From Candidatus Pacearchaeota archaeon CG11_big_fil_rev_8_21_14_0_20_30_13 (GTDB lineage: Archaea > Nanobdellota > Nanobdellia > Pacearchaeales > GW2011-AR1), in the NCBI GenBank assembly GCA_002762735.1, contig PCVV01000020.1, positions 1 through 19,559 of the forward strand: DNA of 19,559 bases. The letters are read 5' to 3'. The translations under genes were made by a program, and so were the position numbers. The notes below the pieces were generated by a model, which was not told the origin of the DNA, did no database searches, and was given only the letters and a program-made list of their open reading frames with translations. The first letter of the stretch is position 1. Each line of letters begins with the position of its first letter. Positions 1 to 7,333 of this stretch are shown one piece after another.

Positions 1-1
1 A

Positions 2-289
2 TGTATTCCGGAAGGCACTCTCTTTGCAACGATTGATTTTAATTTTAAGAATTATAAAATTTCTGCTTTTCCAGGTAAAGAAGTTTCAAAAAGTGGGAGA
101 GTTGAACATCTTCCTTATCATTGCCATGTGTTTTATTCCGGAAATGAAATAAGAATTATACTCGGAGAATCAATTGTTGAAATGGATAAGAAAAAGATTC
201 CCAAAGATTTGACTAAATATCTTTATGAAAATAAAGAGATAATAAATGAAAAAATTAAAAGGGTTTTTCACTATGGAACTCTTAAATAA
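2..289 (+). CDS. Unknown protein, 3' end only
   Basis: An open frame enters from the left edge in frame 2 and runs 95 codons to a TAA at 287-289. The start codon lies outside the window; the ATG at position 1 is in another frame and stops after 11 codons. The C-terminal part has a PYHCHVFYSG stretch followed by a basic helical tail ending HYGTLK. The His-x-His followed by a strand and a helix is loosely reminiscent of small DUF4160-type proteins, but this is a weak impression and not a family call. It converges on the hydrolase gene, with 37 AT-rich bases between the two stops. Confidence 0.6.
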   Translation, partial: CIPEGTLFATIDFNFKNYKISAFPGKEVSKSGRVEHLPYHCHVFYSGNEIRIILGESIVEMDKKKIPKDLTKYLYENKEIINEKIKRVFHYGTLK

Positions 290-326
290 TTTTTAAATTT
301 AAAATATAAACGAATTAAGTATTAGA

Positions 327-2474
327 TCAATTCTCAATTAATTCTTTAACCTTTTCATAAATTTTGGGATACCTATTGGGGTCTAAAACCTCGCTGTGAA
401 AAAAATCAAGTCCGTTACAGGTTCCTTTAAAATAAATATTGCTAGCCCCTTCAAGGTAAGCACTTTCATTCTTTACAATTCCATCTCCAACAGAATTTTC
501 CCAATTACATCCAAGTCCGATTATATTATAAATTGGAACTTTTGGAAACTGAGCTTCATTTAAATTTTTTATAAACAAACTGTTTTTATCCATTTCTGCG
601 CATTCTGTATTTGCTCCGAATACCGAACAGTAATCTATTACAAAACCATCTACCCCCTTATTTGGAACAGTTATAAGAATGACTTTATCCAAGTCTTCGT
701 CTCCATATCTCTGAATATATCTTCTAACCACCAACCCACCCATGCTATGTGAAACAAGAATAACTTTCTCCTTTCCAGTTAAATATTTGACGTTTGAAAT
801 TATCTCTCTTAATCTTGTTACATAGATATTAATGTTTGACCAATCTGAACTAAGCACAAAAGAATTTCCTTTTGAAGAAAAGTCGAGATAATAGGTCCCT
901 TTTATAACTACTGAACTGTTCACTTTTCCAAGATATTCTTTTGAAATTTCAGAATAATCCTGGGAATATAATTCTCCTGCATTTATGTAACCATCTTTTT
1001 CAAGACGTTGAGAAAAACCGTTAAATGATTCAAAACTTGCTTCTAAAGAAAGAGCTTTATTAAAACTATGACCATGAATGAAAAGAACTGGGTAATTTGA
1101 GAAAGAATTATTTATGCAAGTAAAACATTCATTTTCAAAGCAGCAAATTGGCTGAGGTTCAGCAAGTGAAAAATTTTGAAAGCTTTGATTCCAATCCATT
1201 TTTATTTTTAACGAGGGTGCCTCTGAAATTAAAACGTTTATTTTATTATTTCTTAAAATTCCTGAAAAATTTTCTTCATTCATGATAGCTAAGAGTTTCT
1301 CTTTTTCTTTTTCTACAACATTCAATAAAATTATTTTATTTGCAAGAATATCCTTTTTAGTTAGATTTGAAATCATAGAATTAAAATCATTAACAAAAGA
1401 TTCAGCAGCAATTACCGAGAGACTACTAAAGTTGTAATCTTCAAGAAATAGGATTTCTTTATGCATTAAACTTATATTTTCAATAAGTAGATTATATAAA
1501 TTTATTTCAGAAAAAACAGAAGAATTAAAAAACTTAAATTCGGAATTTAGAATTTCAAACTTATTTTTTACAATTGGGAATTCTATCCCAAGCGCAGAAT
1601 ACTCTTGATTCTCATAAAGCGAGTTTAATTTATTTACTTTCGAAGAAAAATTATTAAGAGACTCATTGAGCGAAATGGAAATATTTTCAAATCTTGACAA
1701 ATCAAGAAAAGAAAAATTAAGATTCATTTTGTTTATGCTATTTTTCACATTGGAAAATTCCATATTTAATGATTCCGTTTGATTTTTCAATTTTTCTTTT
1801 CTTGCTTTTTGGACACTGTTTAATTCATGATTAATAGACAAGATTTGTGTTCTAGATTTTGGATAATCTGTTTTTGTATAACATAAGCTCTCTTTTAGAG
1901 TTTCACACCATAAGGAGGCCTCATAAAGAGTTTGCCCAGATGTTTCCTCATTTGTTGAGATTGAAATCTCTTTTATTAATGGACTTGAAACGCTTAAATG
2001 AACAGTTTCATTATAGACAAGATTTCCATTGCTTAAATCTTTTAATGAGATCAAACAACTAGCTTGACAAAAAGGGCTTGTAAGAACTTTTGCTTGAAGA
2101 TTAAAGATTCCTTCACCCCCATTTTCAATTATAAGAGTTTTGTTCTTTGAATCAAGTGAAATTAATAAATCACTTCCAAGCAAAGCCTTTACATAAAGAT
2201 AAAAATTGAGAAAAACCAAAATTGAAACAATAAATAAGAAAAATGCAATCAAATAAACAATTTTCTTTCTTATTTTTAATTCTTCTGGAGAGATTATTTT
2301 TTCTCGACTTTTTAAATAAGTCAATTCGGAGACTATCATAAAAAAAACGGAAACGAATATTCCCATTATAAAACTATTAATGAGTATTTCTTCCGTATTC
2401 TGAAGGTCACATGTAAAAGAAATTATTGATAATAATATCTCTAATCCAAATATAAATTTTATTATCCCCCTCAT
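327..2474 (-). CDS. Membrane-anchored alpha/beta hydrolase (lipase/PGAP1-like)
   Basis: The protein has 715 residues. Hydrophobic segments at about 4-20, 31-50 and 71-97 anchor it. Residues 100-455 form a long, probably extracellular region with much predicted helix (about 215-400). The C-terminal 255 residues are an alpha/beta hydrolase: an oxyanion-type LFIHGHS strand-turn (464-470), a nucleophile elbow SHSMGG with Ser577, a typical lipase ITVPNKG segment (601-607), a probable acid Asp664 in VGDGIV and a probable His693. Cysteines are plentiful outside the membrane (136/140, 190/197, 444/445/450/453, 616/625, 655/685), and about 17 Asn-x-Ser/Thr sequons are present, which fits an exported, disulfide-bonded, possibly glycosylated protein. 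The start is supported by a TATA-like GTTTTAAATA whose first base lies 29 nt upstream of the ATG. The substrate is unknown; esterase, lipase or acyltransferase are all possible. Confidence 0.85.
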   Translation of the reverse strand: MRGIIKFIFGLEILLSIISFTCDLQNTEEILINSFIMGIFVSVFFMIVSELTYLKSREKIISPEELKIRKKIVYLIAFFLFIVSILVFLNFYLYVKALLGSDLLISLDSKNKTLIIENGGEGIFNLQAKVLTSPFCQASCLISLKDLSNGNLVYNETVHLSVSSPLIKEISISTNEETSGQTLYEASLWCETLKESLCYTKTDYPKSRTQILSINHELNSVQKARKEKLKNQTESLNMEFSNVKNSINKMNLNFSFLDLSRFENISISLNESLNNFSSKVNKLNSLYENQEYSALGIEFPIVKNKFEILNSEFKFFNSSVFSEINLYNLLIENISLMHKEILFLEDYNFSSLSVIAAESFVNDFNSMISNLTKKDILANKIILLNVVEKEKEKLLAIMNEENFSGILRNNKINVLISEAPSLKIKMDWNQSFQNFSLAEPQPICCFENECFTCINNSFSNYPVLFIHGHSFNKALSLEASFESFNGFSQRLEKDGYINAGELYSQDYSEISKEYLGKVNSSVVIKGTYYLDFSSKGNSFVLSSDWSNINIYVTRLREIISNVKYLTGKEKVILVSHSMGGLVVRRYIQRYGDEDLDKVILITVPNKGVDGFVIDYCSVFGANTECAEMDKNSLFIKNLNEAQFPKVPIYNIIGLGCNWENSVGDGIVKNESAYLEGASNIYFKGTCNGLDFFHSEVLDPNRYPKIYEKVKELIEN

Positions 2475-2561
2475 AGAAATGTAGAGATTCTCTTATTTAA
2501 AACCCTTTTTGGTGAAGGAAATTAAATATAAACTTTTAAACCTAAAATTCTTTAATAAAGG
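2475..2561. promoter_or_regulatory. Divergent promoter region, hydrolase / PAP2
   Basis: This 87-nt gap separates two divergent genes and holds two TATA-like boxes. GTTTTAAATA on the minus strand begins at 2503, 29 nt from the hydrolase ATG. CTTTTAAA on the plus strand begins at 2533, 29 nt from the PAP2 ATG. This spacing puts both transcription starts at or within a few bases of the start codons, so both mRNAs are probably leaderless. Confidence 0.6.
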
Positions 2562-3452
2562 ATGTCAATTAAAACATTCTGGAAGGCTTCAATTCCAAAC
2601 AAGTTACTAATTATTTTTCCGCTGATTTGGATTACTCTTGCTGTTTTCTTTACTTTTTATGATCTAACAATTTCAAAATTTCTTTTTGACTCAGATTCTT
2701 TGGTGGGAAATTTTGTAGAATCTTTTGGGGAAATTCCTGGAATATTGTTCGCACTTTTTGCAATTTTTACTCTTGGAACAAACTTAAATATTAAAAATAA
2801 AAATTATAAAAAACTTTTTTTCTTAGGAGAAGTTCTAATTTCAACTGGTTTAATTTTATATTTAATTCGTTTATTTTTTAATTATTTCAATTTTAGTTTT
2901 CATTTTATCTCTTTAAATGGATTAACTCTTGGACTTTCAGCAATTTTAGTTTCACTTCTTTTATTCTATTTAATGAAAACAAAGTTTTCTAAGTTCTCAG
3001 AAAAAAATAATTCATTTGCAAAGTTAAGCGTAATATTACTTTTTATCTCTGGTTTTATTGTTGAAGTTCTCAAATTTATGTGGGGAAGGGTTAGATTTAG
3101 AGATCTTCAAGAAGGAATTACTTCTTTTACGAGTTGGTATCTCCCTCAAGGATTGACTGGAAGTCAATCTTTCCCGTCGGGTCATGCTTTCTTAGGGTGG
3201 ATTTTAATTCCATTGTTCCTTTTGTTTTTAAATAAAAATGAATTAAAAAAATGGATTTTCCTTATCTTAACAATTATCTTCGGGGTGTTTGTCTCTTATG
3301 AAAGAATTGTCGTTGGAGCGCATTATGCTTCTGATGTTTTATTTTCATGGGGAATTGTAACAATTACTTTTTTAATATTGTACAATAGATATTTTCCTAA
3401 AAAGAAAATTTTTCCGACGATGAAGAAGAAAAAGTCTAAAAAGAGAAACTAA
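2562..3452 (+). CDS. PAP2-family membrane phosphatase
   Basis: A 296-residue multi-pass membrane protein of the type 2 phosphatidic acid phosphatase family. The three family motifs are visible: K171-x6-R178 (KFMWGRVR, followed by Phe where the family usually has Pro), the PSGH motif at 205-208 (FPSGHAF), and YERIVVGAHYASD with Arg248, catalytic His254 and Asp258. About six hydrophobic segments surround these, and the C-terminus is a lysine-rich cytoplasmic tail. Members dephosphorylate lipid phosphates or polyprenyl pyrophosphates at the membrane. In an archaeon, recycling of a polyprenyl carrier for glycosylation is a plausible role, but the substrate cannot be read from the sequence. It is divergent from the hydrolase gene. 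The start is supported by the TATA-like box at 2533. Confidence 0.9.
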   Translation: MSIKTFWKASIPNKLLIIFPLIWITLAVFFTFYDLTISKFLFDSDSLVGNFVESFGEIPGILFALFAIFTLGTNLNIKNKNYKKLFFLGEVLISTGLILYLIRLFFNYFNFSFHFISLNGLTLGLSAILVSLLLFYLMKTKFSKFSEKNNSFAKLSVILLFISGFIVEVLKFMWGRVRFRDLQEGITSFTSWYLPQGLTGSQSFPSGHAFLGWILIPLFLLFLNKNELKKWIFLILTIIFGVFVSYERIVVGAHYASDVLFSWGIVTITFLILYNRYFPKKKIFPTMKKKKSKKRN

Positions 3453-3460
3453 ACGAAAGA

Positions 3461-3472
3461 TTTATAAATATA
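3461..3472 (+). promoter_or_regulatory. TATA box of the EF-1 alpha gene
   Basis: TTTATAAATA starts 29 nt before the EF-1 alpha ATG and is preceded by a purine-rich, BRE-like CGAAAGA. It is the strongest TATA box in the window, fitting a highly expressed gene. The spacing predicts transcription starting at the ATG. It lies in the 37-nt gap after the PAP2 stop. Confidence 0.7.
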
Positions 3473-3489
3473 AATTTTCATAAACAAAT

Positions 3490-4773
3490 ATGGCAAAAGA
3501 CAAACCAAGTATGAATATTGTTTTCGTTGGGCACGTTGACGCAGGTAAATCTACTTGTGTTGGTAGAATGATGTTCGATGGTGGAGCAGTAACTGAACAA
3601 GAAATGAAGAAGCTTAGAGAAGAAGCTGTTAAAAATGGTAAAGCTGGTTTTGAGTTTGCTTATGTTATGGATAACATTAAGGAAGAAAGAGAAAGAGGGG
3701 TTACAATTGATCTTGCTTATAAGAAATTAATGACTGATAAATATCAGATTACAATTATTGATGCACCTGGTCACAGAGACTTTGTAAAGAATATGATTAC
3801 TGGTGCCTCACAAGCCGATGCTGCTTTTTTGGTTATCGCTGCCCCTTCTGGAGTTCAACCTCAAACTACTGAACACTTATGGCTTCTTAGAACAATGGGT
3901 GTAAAGAATCTTTCTATTGCAATTAATAAAATGGATGCTGCTGACTATAAAGAAGAGAAATTCAACCAAGTTAAAGAAGATGTTTCAAAATTACTTCAAC
4001 AAGTTGGAATAAAACCTGAAGCAACAACTTTTATTGCATGTTCAGGACTTCAAGGAGAGAATATTATTAGAAAATCAGATAAGATGCTTTGGTATAAAGG
4101 ACCAACATTAAGAGAACAAATTGATTTGTTTCCAATTCCGGACTCACCAACTAATTTACCGATGAGGATGCCAGTTCAGGATGTTTATGAAATTACTGGA
4201 ATTGGTACTGTTCCTGTTGGAAAAGTTGAAACTGGGATTATGAAAATTGGACAAAAAATTAAAGTTCTTCCAGGTAGAACTGGTGAAGGAATTCAAGGTG
4301 AAGTAAAGACTATTGAAGCTCACCACGAAACACTCTCAGAAGCACCAGCAGGAGAAAATGTTGGAGTTAATATTAGAGGAATTGGTAAAAAAGATATTGC
4401 TAGAGGAGATGTTATTTGTGATGCAGCTTTCCCAGTTCCAATTGTTGAAGAATTCATTGCACAAATCGCAGTAATAAATCACCCAACTGTCTTAGCTAAA
4501 GGATATACTCCTGTATTTCATATTCACACCGCTCAAGTTCCATGCCAATTTATTGAATTAATTGCACAAATTGATCCAAGAACTGGAGAAATAATTAAGG
4601 AACAACCTGACTTCTTAAAGAATGGGGATGTTGCAAAGGTTAGAATAAAACCTCAAGGAAAACTTGCTCTTGAAACACAAAAAGATAATCCTTATATGGC
4701 AAGATTTGCTGTAAGAGATGCTGGTGCAACTGTTGCAGCTGGAATGTGTTTAGAAATTACTAAAAAAAGATAG
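3490..4773 (+). CDS. tuf: Translation elongation factor EF-1 alpha (aEF1A)
   Basis: This GTPase delivers aminoacyl-tRNA to the ribosome. The 427-residue length is normal for archaeal EF1A. All G motifs are present: GHVDAGKST (14-22), switch I ERGVTID with Thr72, DAPGH (91-95), NKMD (146-149) and CSGL around 184-187. The beta-barrel domains 2 and 3 follow, including GIGTVPVGKVETG and the C-terminal RFAVRDAGATVAAG. The archaeal/eukaryotic form is clear from GHVDAGKSTCVGR and the length. It is not followed by the S10 gene that accompanies it in many archaea; the next gene is a small unknown ORF 38 nt downstream. The start is set by the TATA box 29 nt upstream and by the conserved N-terminus. Confidence 0.98.
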   Translation: MAKDKPSMNIVFVGHVDAGKSTCVGRMMFDGGAVTEQEMKKLREEAVKNGKAGFEFAYVMDNIKEERERGVTIDLAYKKLMTDKYQITIIDAPGHRDFVKNMITGASQADAAFLVIAAPSGVQPQTTEHLWLLRTMGVKNLSIAINKMDAADYKEEKFNQVKEDVSKLLQQVGIKPEATTFIACSGLQGENIIRKSDKMLWYKGPTLREQIDLFPIPDSPTNLPMRMPVQDVYEITGIGTVPVGKVETGIMKIGQKIKVLPGRTGEGIQGEVKTIEAHHETLSEAPAGENVGVNIRGIGKKDIARGDVICDAAFPVPIVEEFIAQIAVINHPTVLAKGYTPVFHIHTAQVPCQFIELIAQIDPRTGEIIKEQPDFLKNGDVAKVRIKPQGKLALETQKDNPYMARFAVRDAGATVAAGMCLEITKKR

Positions 4774-4811
4774 ATTGATGATTGCCCAGAGAATAGTTCT
4801 GAAATACAAAA

Positions 4812-5099
4812 ATGACCAAAACGATTGAAATAAACCTTGTTGAAGTTATGATTAGTTTACATCGTAACGGAGAGCTTTTTAAAAAAAATGAAACATTGGA
4901 AAAGACATTTAATAGAAAGTTTCCAAATTTATTAAAAGTTGAAATTAAAAGATTTCCAATTGATTATAAAGAAGCAATGAAACAAGCCGTTGAAGAAATA
5001 GATAATTATGTAAAAGCAAACCCTAACTGTAATCTTAGCCCAGAACTTGTTAAATCTGCTTATGAACGCTTAAAAAATTCTGGAGTTATTTATTATTAA
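4812..5099 (+). CDS. Small unknown protein downstream of EF-1 alpha
   Basis: A 95-residue, soluble, mixed alpha/beta protein I do not recognise. It starts with a strand (TKTIEINLVEVMISL), continues with basic segments, and has a predicted C-terminal helical pair. There is no signal peptide, membrane segment or Cys motif; the only Cys is in NPNCNL. No TATA-like sequence is visible 29 nt upstream, so it may be co-transcribed with EF-1 alpha, whose stop is 38 nt away. Its stop shares the bases TTAA with the stop of the convergent nucleotidyltransferase gene. Confidence 0.65.
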   Translation: MTKTIEINLVEVMISLHRNGELFKKNETLEKTFNRKFPNLLKVEIKRFPIDYKEAMKQAVEEIDNYVKANPNCNLSPELVKSAYERLKNSGVIYY

Positions 5100-5455
5100 C
5101 AAAATTTCTTTTCATAAATGATTTTTCCGTTTAATCTATGAGGATTTCTTCCACTTCCATAAAGGATGATTCCCCTTTCGTATTCGCTATTCCAATAAAT
5201 TCCAAAATCAAAGATAATTGTAGAATCTTTTTCTATACCCTCTAAGCTTTTTGTTATCTTTTCTTTAAAACCAAAAGGAAATCCTTCGAAATCTAGCGGT
5301 AAATTATGATAAAAGTCCTCACAAATCAAAGCAAGATCAATATCTGAATCTTCTCGATAATCTTCTCTTAATACTGATCCAAACAAAATAATCTTAGTTA
5401 TTCCTTCAACTTTGCTTAATTCTTTTACTGCATTTTCTAAAAGGCGTTTATGCAT
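5096..5455 (-). CDS. Minimal nucleotidyltransferase (MNT) domain protein
   Basis: 119 residues. The fold signature of the DNA polymerase beta/MNT family is visible: ILFGSVLREDYREDSDIDLALI, with Gly26-Ser27 and the Asp38-x-Asp40 metal-binding pair, and a likely third acidic residue at Asp83 in IFDFG. Minimal nucleotidyltransferases often work with a HEPN partner as a toxin-antitoxin pair in which the MNT protein AMPylates the HEPN toxin. No HEPN-like gene is next to this one, so it is either an orphan or works alone. The TATA-like GTTTAAAA starts 29 nt before the ATG, on the strand opposite the promoter of the next gene. Confidence 0.85.
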   Translation of the reverse strand: MHKRLLENAVKELSKVEGITKIILFGSVLREDYREDSDIDLALICEDFYHNLPLDFEGFPFGFKEKITKSLEGIEKDSTIIFDFGIYWNSEYERGIILYGSGRNPHRLNGKIIYEKKFC

Positions 5456-5529
5456 GAAAAAAGATTGATCTAAAGATTTTAAACTTTTTGAATAAAAATC
5501 CTTAAATACTCGAAATTTCTAAATTCTAG
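5456..5529. promoter_or_regulatory. Divergent promoter region, MNT / 93-residue gene
   Basis: The 74-nt gap holds a minus-strand TATA-like GTTTAAAA starting at 5484 and, on the plus strand, AATAAAAATCCTTAAA at 5491-5506, which contains the TATA-like CTTAAATA. The plus element is 39 nt (from its first base) before the ATG at 5530. The same 16 bases occur again at 5845-5860. Confidence 0.6.
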
Positions 5530-5811
5530 ATGAGACAATTTGAAAGCAGAAAAGAAATGATAAGTTTTTTTGAAAAAAATTTGTCAAACGGTCAGAATGC
5601 CGAAGATTTATACACAGTATTATTAAATCAAAGTTATCCAAAAAGTATAATCAATTCTTGTTATAATGAAGCGATGTCTAATCTCAGTAAAAGAAAACAA
5701 GGGAAAATAGAAAAAGACTTGCTTGAACAACAAAAGACTCAAAAAGTAGAAGTTATTATTCCTGAAAAAGAACCTGGATTTTTTGGAAAATTGTTTGGAA
5801 AGAAAAAATAA
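5530..5811 (+). CDS. Small unknown protein with amphipathic basic tail
   Basis: 93 residues, not assigned to a family. The first 60 residues are helical (FESRKEMISFF, then QNAEDLYTVLLNQSYPKSIINSCYNEAM), resembling a small helical bundle of the kind seen in short adaptor or DNA-binding proteins. A charged linker leads to the C-terminal PGFFGKLFGKKK, an aromatic/glycine/lysine tail that looks like a membrane-surface or partner-binding peptide. The start is supported by the CTTAAATA box 29 nt upstream. A T6 tract at 5839-5844 downstream may terminate it. It shares a promoter sequence with the next gene and may be co-regulated with it. Confidence 0.65.
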   Translation: MRQFESRKEMISFFEKNLSNGQNAEDLYTVLLNQSYPKSIINSCYNEAMSNLSKRKQGKIEKDLLEQQKTQKVEVIIPEKEPGFFGKLFGKKK

Positions 5812-5844
5812 TTTTGGATTACTAAAATCGTTTAGCTGTTTTTT

Positions 5845-5860
5845 AATAAAAATCCTTAAA
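5845..5860 (+). promoter_or_regulatory. Core promoter of the TPR-like gene (duplicate of 5491-5506)
   Basis: AATAAAAATCCTTAAA is identical over 16 nt to the promoter of the preceding gene. It lies the same 39 nt from the ATG at 5884 as the other copy lies from the ATG at 5530. This favours 5884, not the in-frame ATG at 5869, as the real start of the downstream gene. Confidence 0.65.
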
Positions 5861-5883
5861 AAGAGAGGATGATTATTTTTGTT

Positions 5884-6450
5884 ATGAGTTTATTAACTAA
5901 AGATATGCACAAACAAGATGTTGAAAAATTTCTTGAAGGAAAAGGGGATTTTATTCGAATTGATCATTTGGATAGGTACCTTAAACTTATGCCTCCTGTG
6001 GAGATGAGAAAATTTGCATACATTAAATTAGCAGAAATTTATATTGCTAAAGAGATGTATTCAAGCGCCGCTGAAGCGTTCAAAAATGCTGCTTTAAACT
6101 CTGTAACATTCAGAGAAAAACAAGAAAATTTCCTTAATGAGGCGAAAGCTTATATTTCTTCACTTAAATTTGAAGAAAGTGATAAAGCTTTAAAAAGAGC
6201 TTTCGATGAGGCAAATCCGAAAGAAAAAGATGCATTGTATTTCGAATTTATAAAATATTTTAAAATAGAAATCGAAAAAATGGAAAAACAGGGTAAACCG
6301 GGACACTTATTGAAACTTTATGAAAAATTTTTAAGACTGAAAATCGAAGAACCTCAAAAAGAGGAAATTAAAGAAAAACTTCTTAAAACTTACGAAAAAC
6401 TTGGAAAGCTTAAAGAATACAAATTGCTTAAAGAAAGTGGGAAAATTTAA
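5884..6450 (+). CDS. TPR-like helical repeat protein
   Basis: 188 residues from the preferred ATG at 5884; an in-frame ATG at 5869 would add MIIFV. The promoter spacing argues for 5884, because the CTTAAAAA box begins 29 nt before it. The protein is almost all helix, with TPR-like helix pairs: EMRKFAYIKLAEIYIAKEMY / SSAAEAFKNAALNS, then REKQENFLNEAKAYISSLKF / EESDKALKRAFDEA, then further pairs to the end (LLKTYEKLGKLKEYKLL). It has no Cys, no signal and no membrane segment, and is probably a cytoplasmic scaffold or adaptor. Its stop interlocks with that of the convergent unknown gene through TTAA at 6447-6450. Confidence 0.75.
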   Translation: MSLLTKDMHKQDVEKFLEGKGDFIRIDHLDRYLKLMPPVEMRKFAYIKLAEIYIAKEMYSSAAEAFKNAALNSVTFREKQENFLNEAKAYISSLKFEESDKALKRAFDEANPKEKDALYFEFIKYFKIEIEKMEKQGKPGHLLKLYEKFLRLKIEEPQKEEIKEKLLKTYEKLGKLKEYKLLKESGKI

Positions 6451-6905
6451 GAGAATCCAAAACTCAATTTTGATTTTTCACTAAATGTTTTTTCAAGACT
6501 TTTTTCTGGAGAAAGAGGTCCTTGAGTCTTATAATCTATAATTGAAATTTTTTCTGTATGGGGAGTATAAGAAGTGACAAGTTTGTAAACTCTACTTCCA
6601 TCTTCTATTGGTTTCTTTTTTTGCAAATCTAGAAAAAACTCGTCCATTTTAAATTCAAAAGAATTACTTAAATCTGACATTTTTCCAATGAATTTATCAA
6701 TTTTATTAAAAACAACTGAACTATCAAAAAAGATAATTGCAGAATTATACATAAAAACTCCCATTGGTAAAAATGTTTTATTTGCTCTTACAAGATATTT
6801 GTTTTCTAAAAAATCTCCAATTGTTGTAACAGAATATTGATTTTCAATAAATGGGACAAAAAAAGAATATTTTGTTTCTTTTAACATTTTCTTTAAATCT
6901 AGCAT
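6447..6905 (-). CDS. Unknown protein, 152 residues
   Basis: I do not recognise a family. The first two thirds alternate hydrophobic strands and short helices (FFVPFIENQYSVTTIGDFLENKY, GVFMYNSAIIFFDSSVVF), and the C-terminal third is charged and may be flexible (SPEKSLEKTFSEKSKLSFGFS). No signal peptide and no Cys. A TATA-like TTTTAAAAA sits about 29-30 nt before the ATG, inside the end of the J-domain gene. It is the last of three minus-strand genes whose products may act together, though each seems to have its own promoter. Confidence 0.65.
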   Translation of the reverse strand: MLDLKKMLKETKYSFFVPFIENQYSVTTIGDFLENKYLVRANKTFLPMGVFMYNSAIIFFDSSVVFNKIDKFIGKMSDLSNSFEFKMDEFFLDLQKKKPIEDGSRVYKLVTSYTPHTEKISIIDYKTQGPLSPEKSLEKTFSEKSKLSFGFS

Positions 6906-6919
6906 GATAATTTTTTAGT

Positions 6920-7324
6920 TCATAAATTTTTAAAATTTTCTACATTTAAAGAAATATGATCTACTTTTAATTTAACATGTTTTAATTTAACTTTACTAAC
7001 TTTTAGTTCAACTTTGTTAGTTTTAAGTTCGACAACATTGTAAGTTATTGGACTAACTTTTACTTCGAGTTTTGATTCTTTGGAATTTACCTCTGAACGA
7101 ATATTTTCTAATTGACGATTTAATCTTAAATCATAAATTCTTCTTTTAGATTCATTAATCAAAGTTTTATAGGCTTCCGAAAGTTGTTTGAACTTTTCTT
7201 CTGACTCTTTACTATCAGAATTTCTATCTGGATGAAATCTCATTGCAAGCTTCCTATAAGCTGTTTTTATTTGGGCTTGACTTGCATTCATTTCAATTTC
7301 CAGTGTTTTATAATAATTTTCCAT
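6920..7324 (-). CDS. J-domain (DnaJ-like) protein with heptad-repeat tail
   Basis: 134 residues. Residues 1-70 are a J-domain: YYKTLEIEMNASQAQIKTAY, the HPD motif at 31-33 in RFHPDRNSD, and KFKQLSEAYKTL. J-domains stimulate the ATPase of DnaK/Hsp70. The usual DnaJ Gly/Phe region, zinc finger and substrate domains are absent. Instead, residues 84-134 form a tail in which Val/Leu pairs recur every seven residues (98/100, 105/107, 112/114, 119/121, 126/128). No DnaK gene is in the window. The TATA-like TTATATTT starts about 28-29 nt before the ATG. The gene follows the 370-residue unknown gene with only 9 nt between them. Confidence 0.9.
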   Translation of the reverse strand: MENYYKTLEIEMNASQAQIKTAYRKLAMRFHPDRNSDSKESEEKFKQLSEAYKTLINESKRRIYDLRLNRQLENIRSEVNSKESKLEVKVSPITYNVVELKTNKVELKVSKVKLKHVKLKVDHISLNVENFKNL

Positions 7325-7333
7325 TTTTTATTA

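Noticed and set aside
1..36. ORF starting at the ATG in position 1
   Set aside because: It stops after 11 codons; the true coding frame is frame 2, entering from outside the window.
4775..4802. TTGATGA followed by CTGA after EF-1 alpha, like box C and box D of a C/D guide RNA
   Set aside because: Only one C-like and one D-like box are present, the spacing is 17 nt rather than about 12, and no C'/D' pair or terminal stem is visible. Probably chance in the 38-nt spacer.
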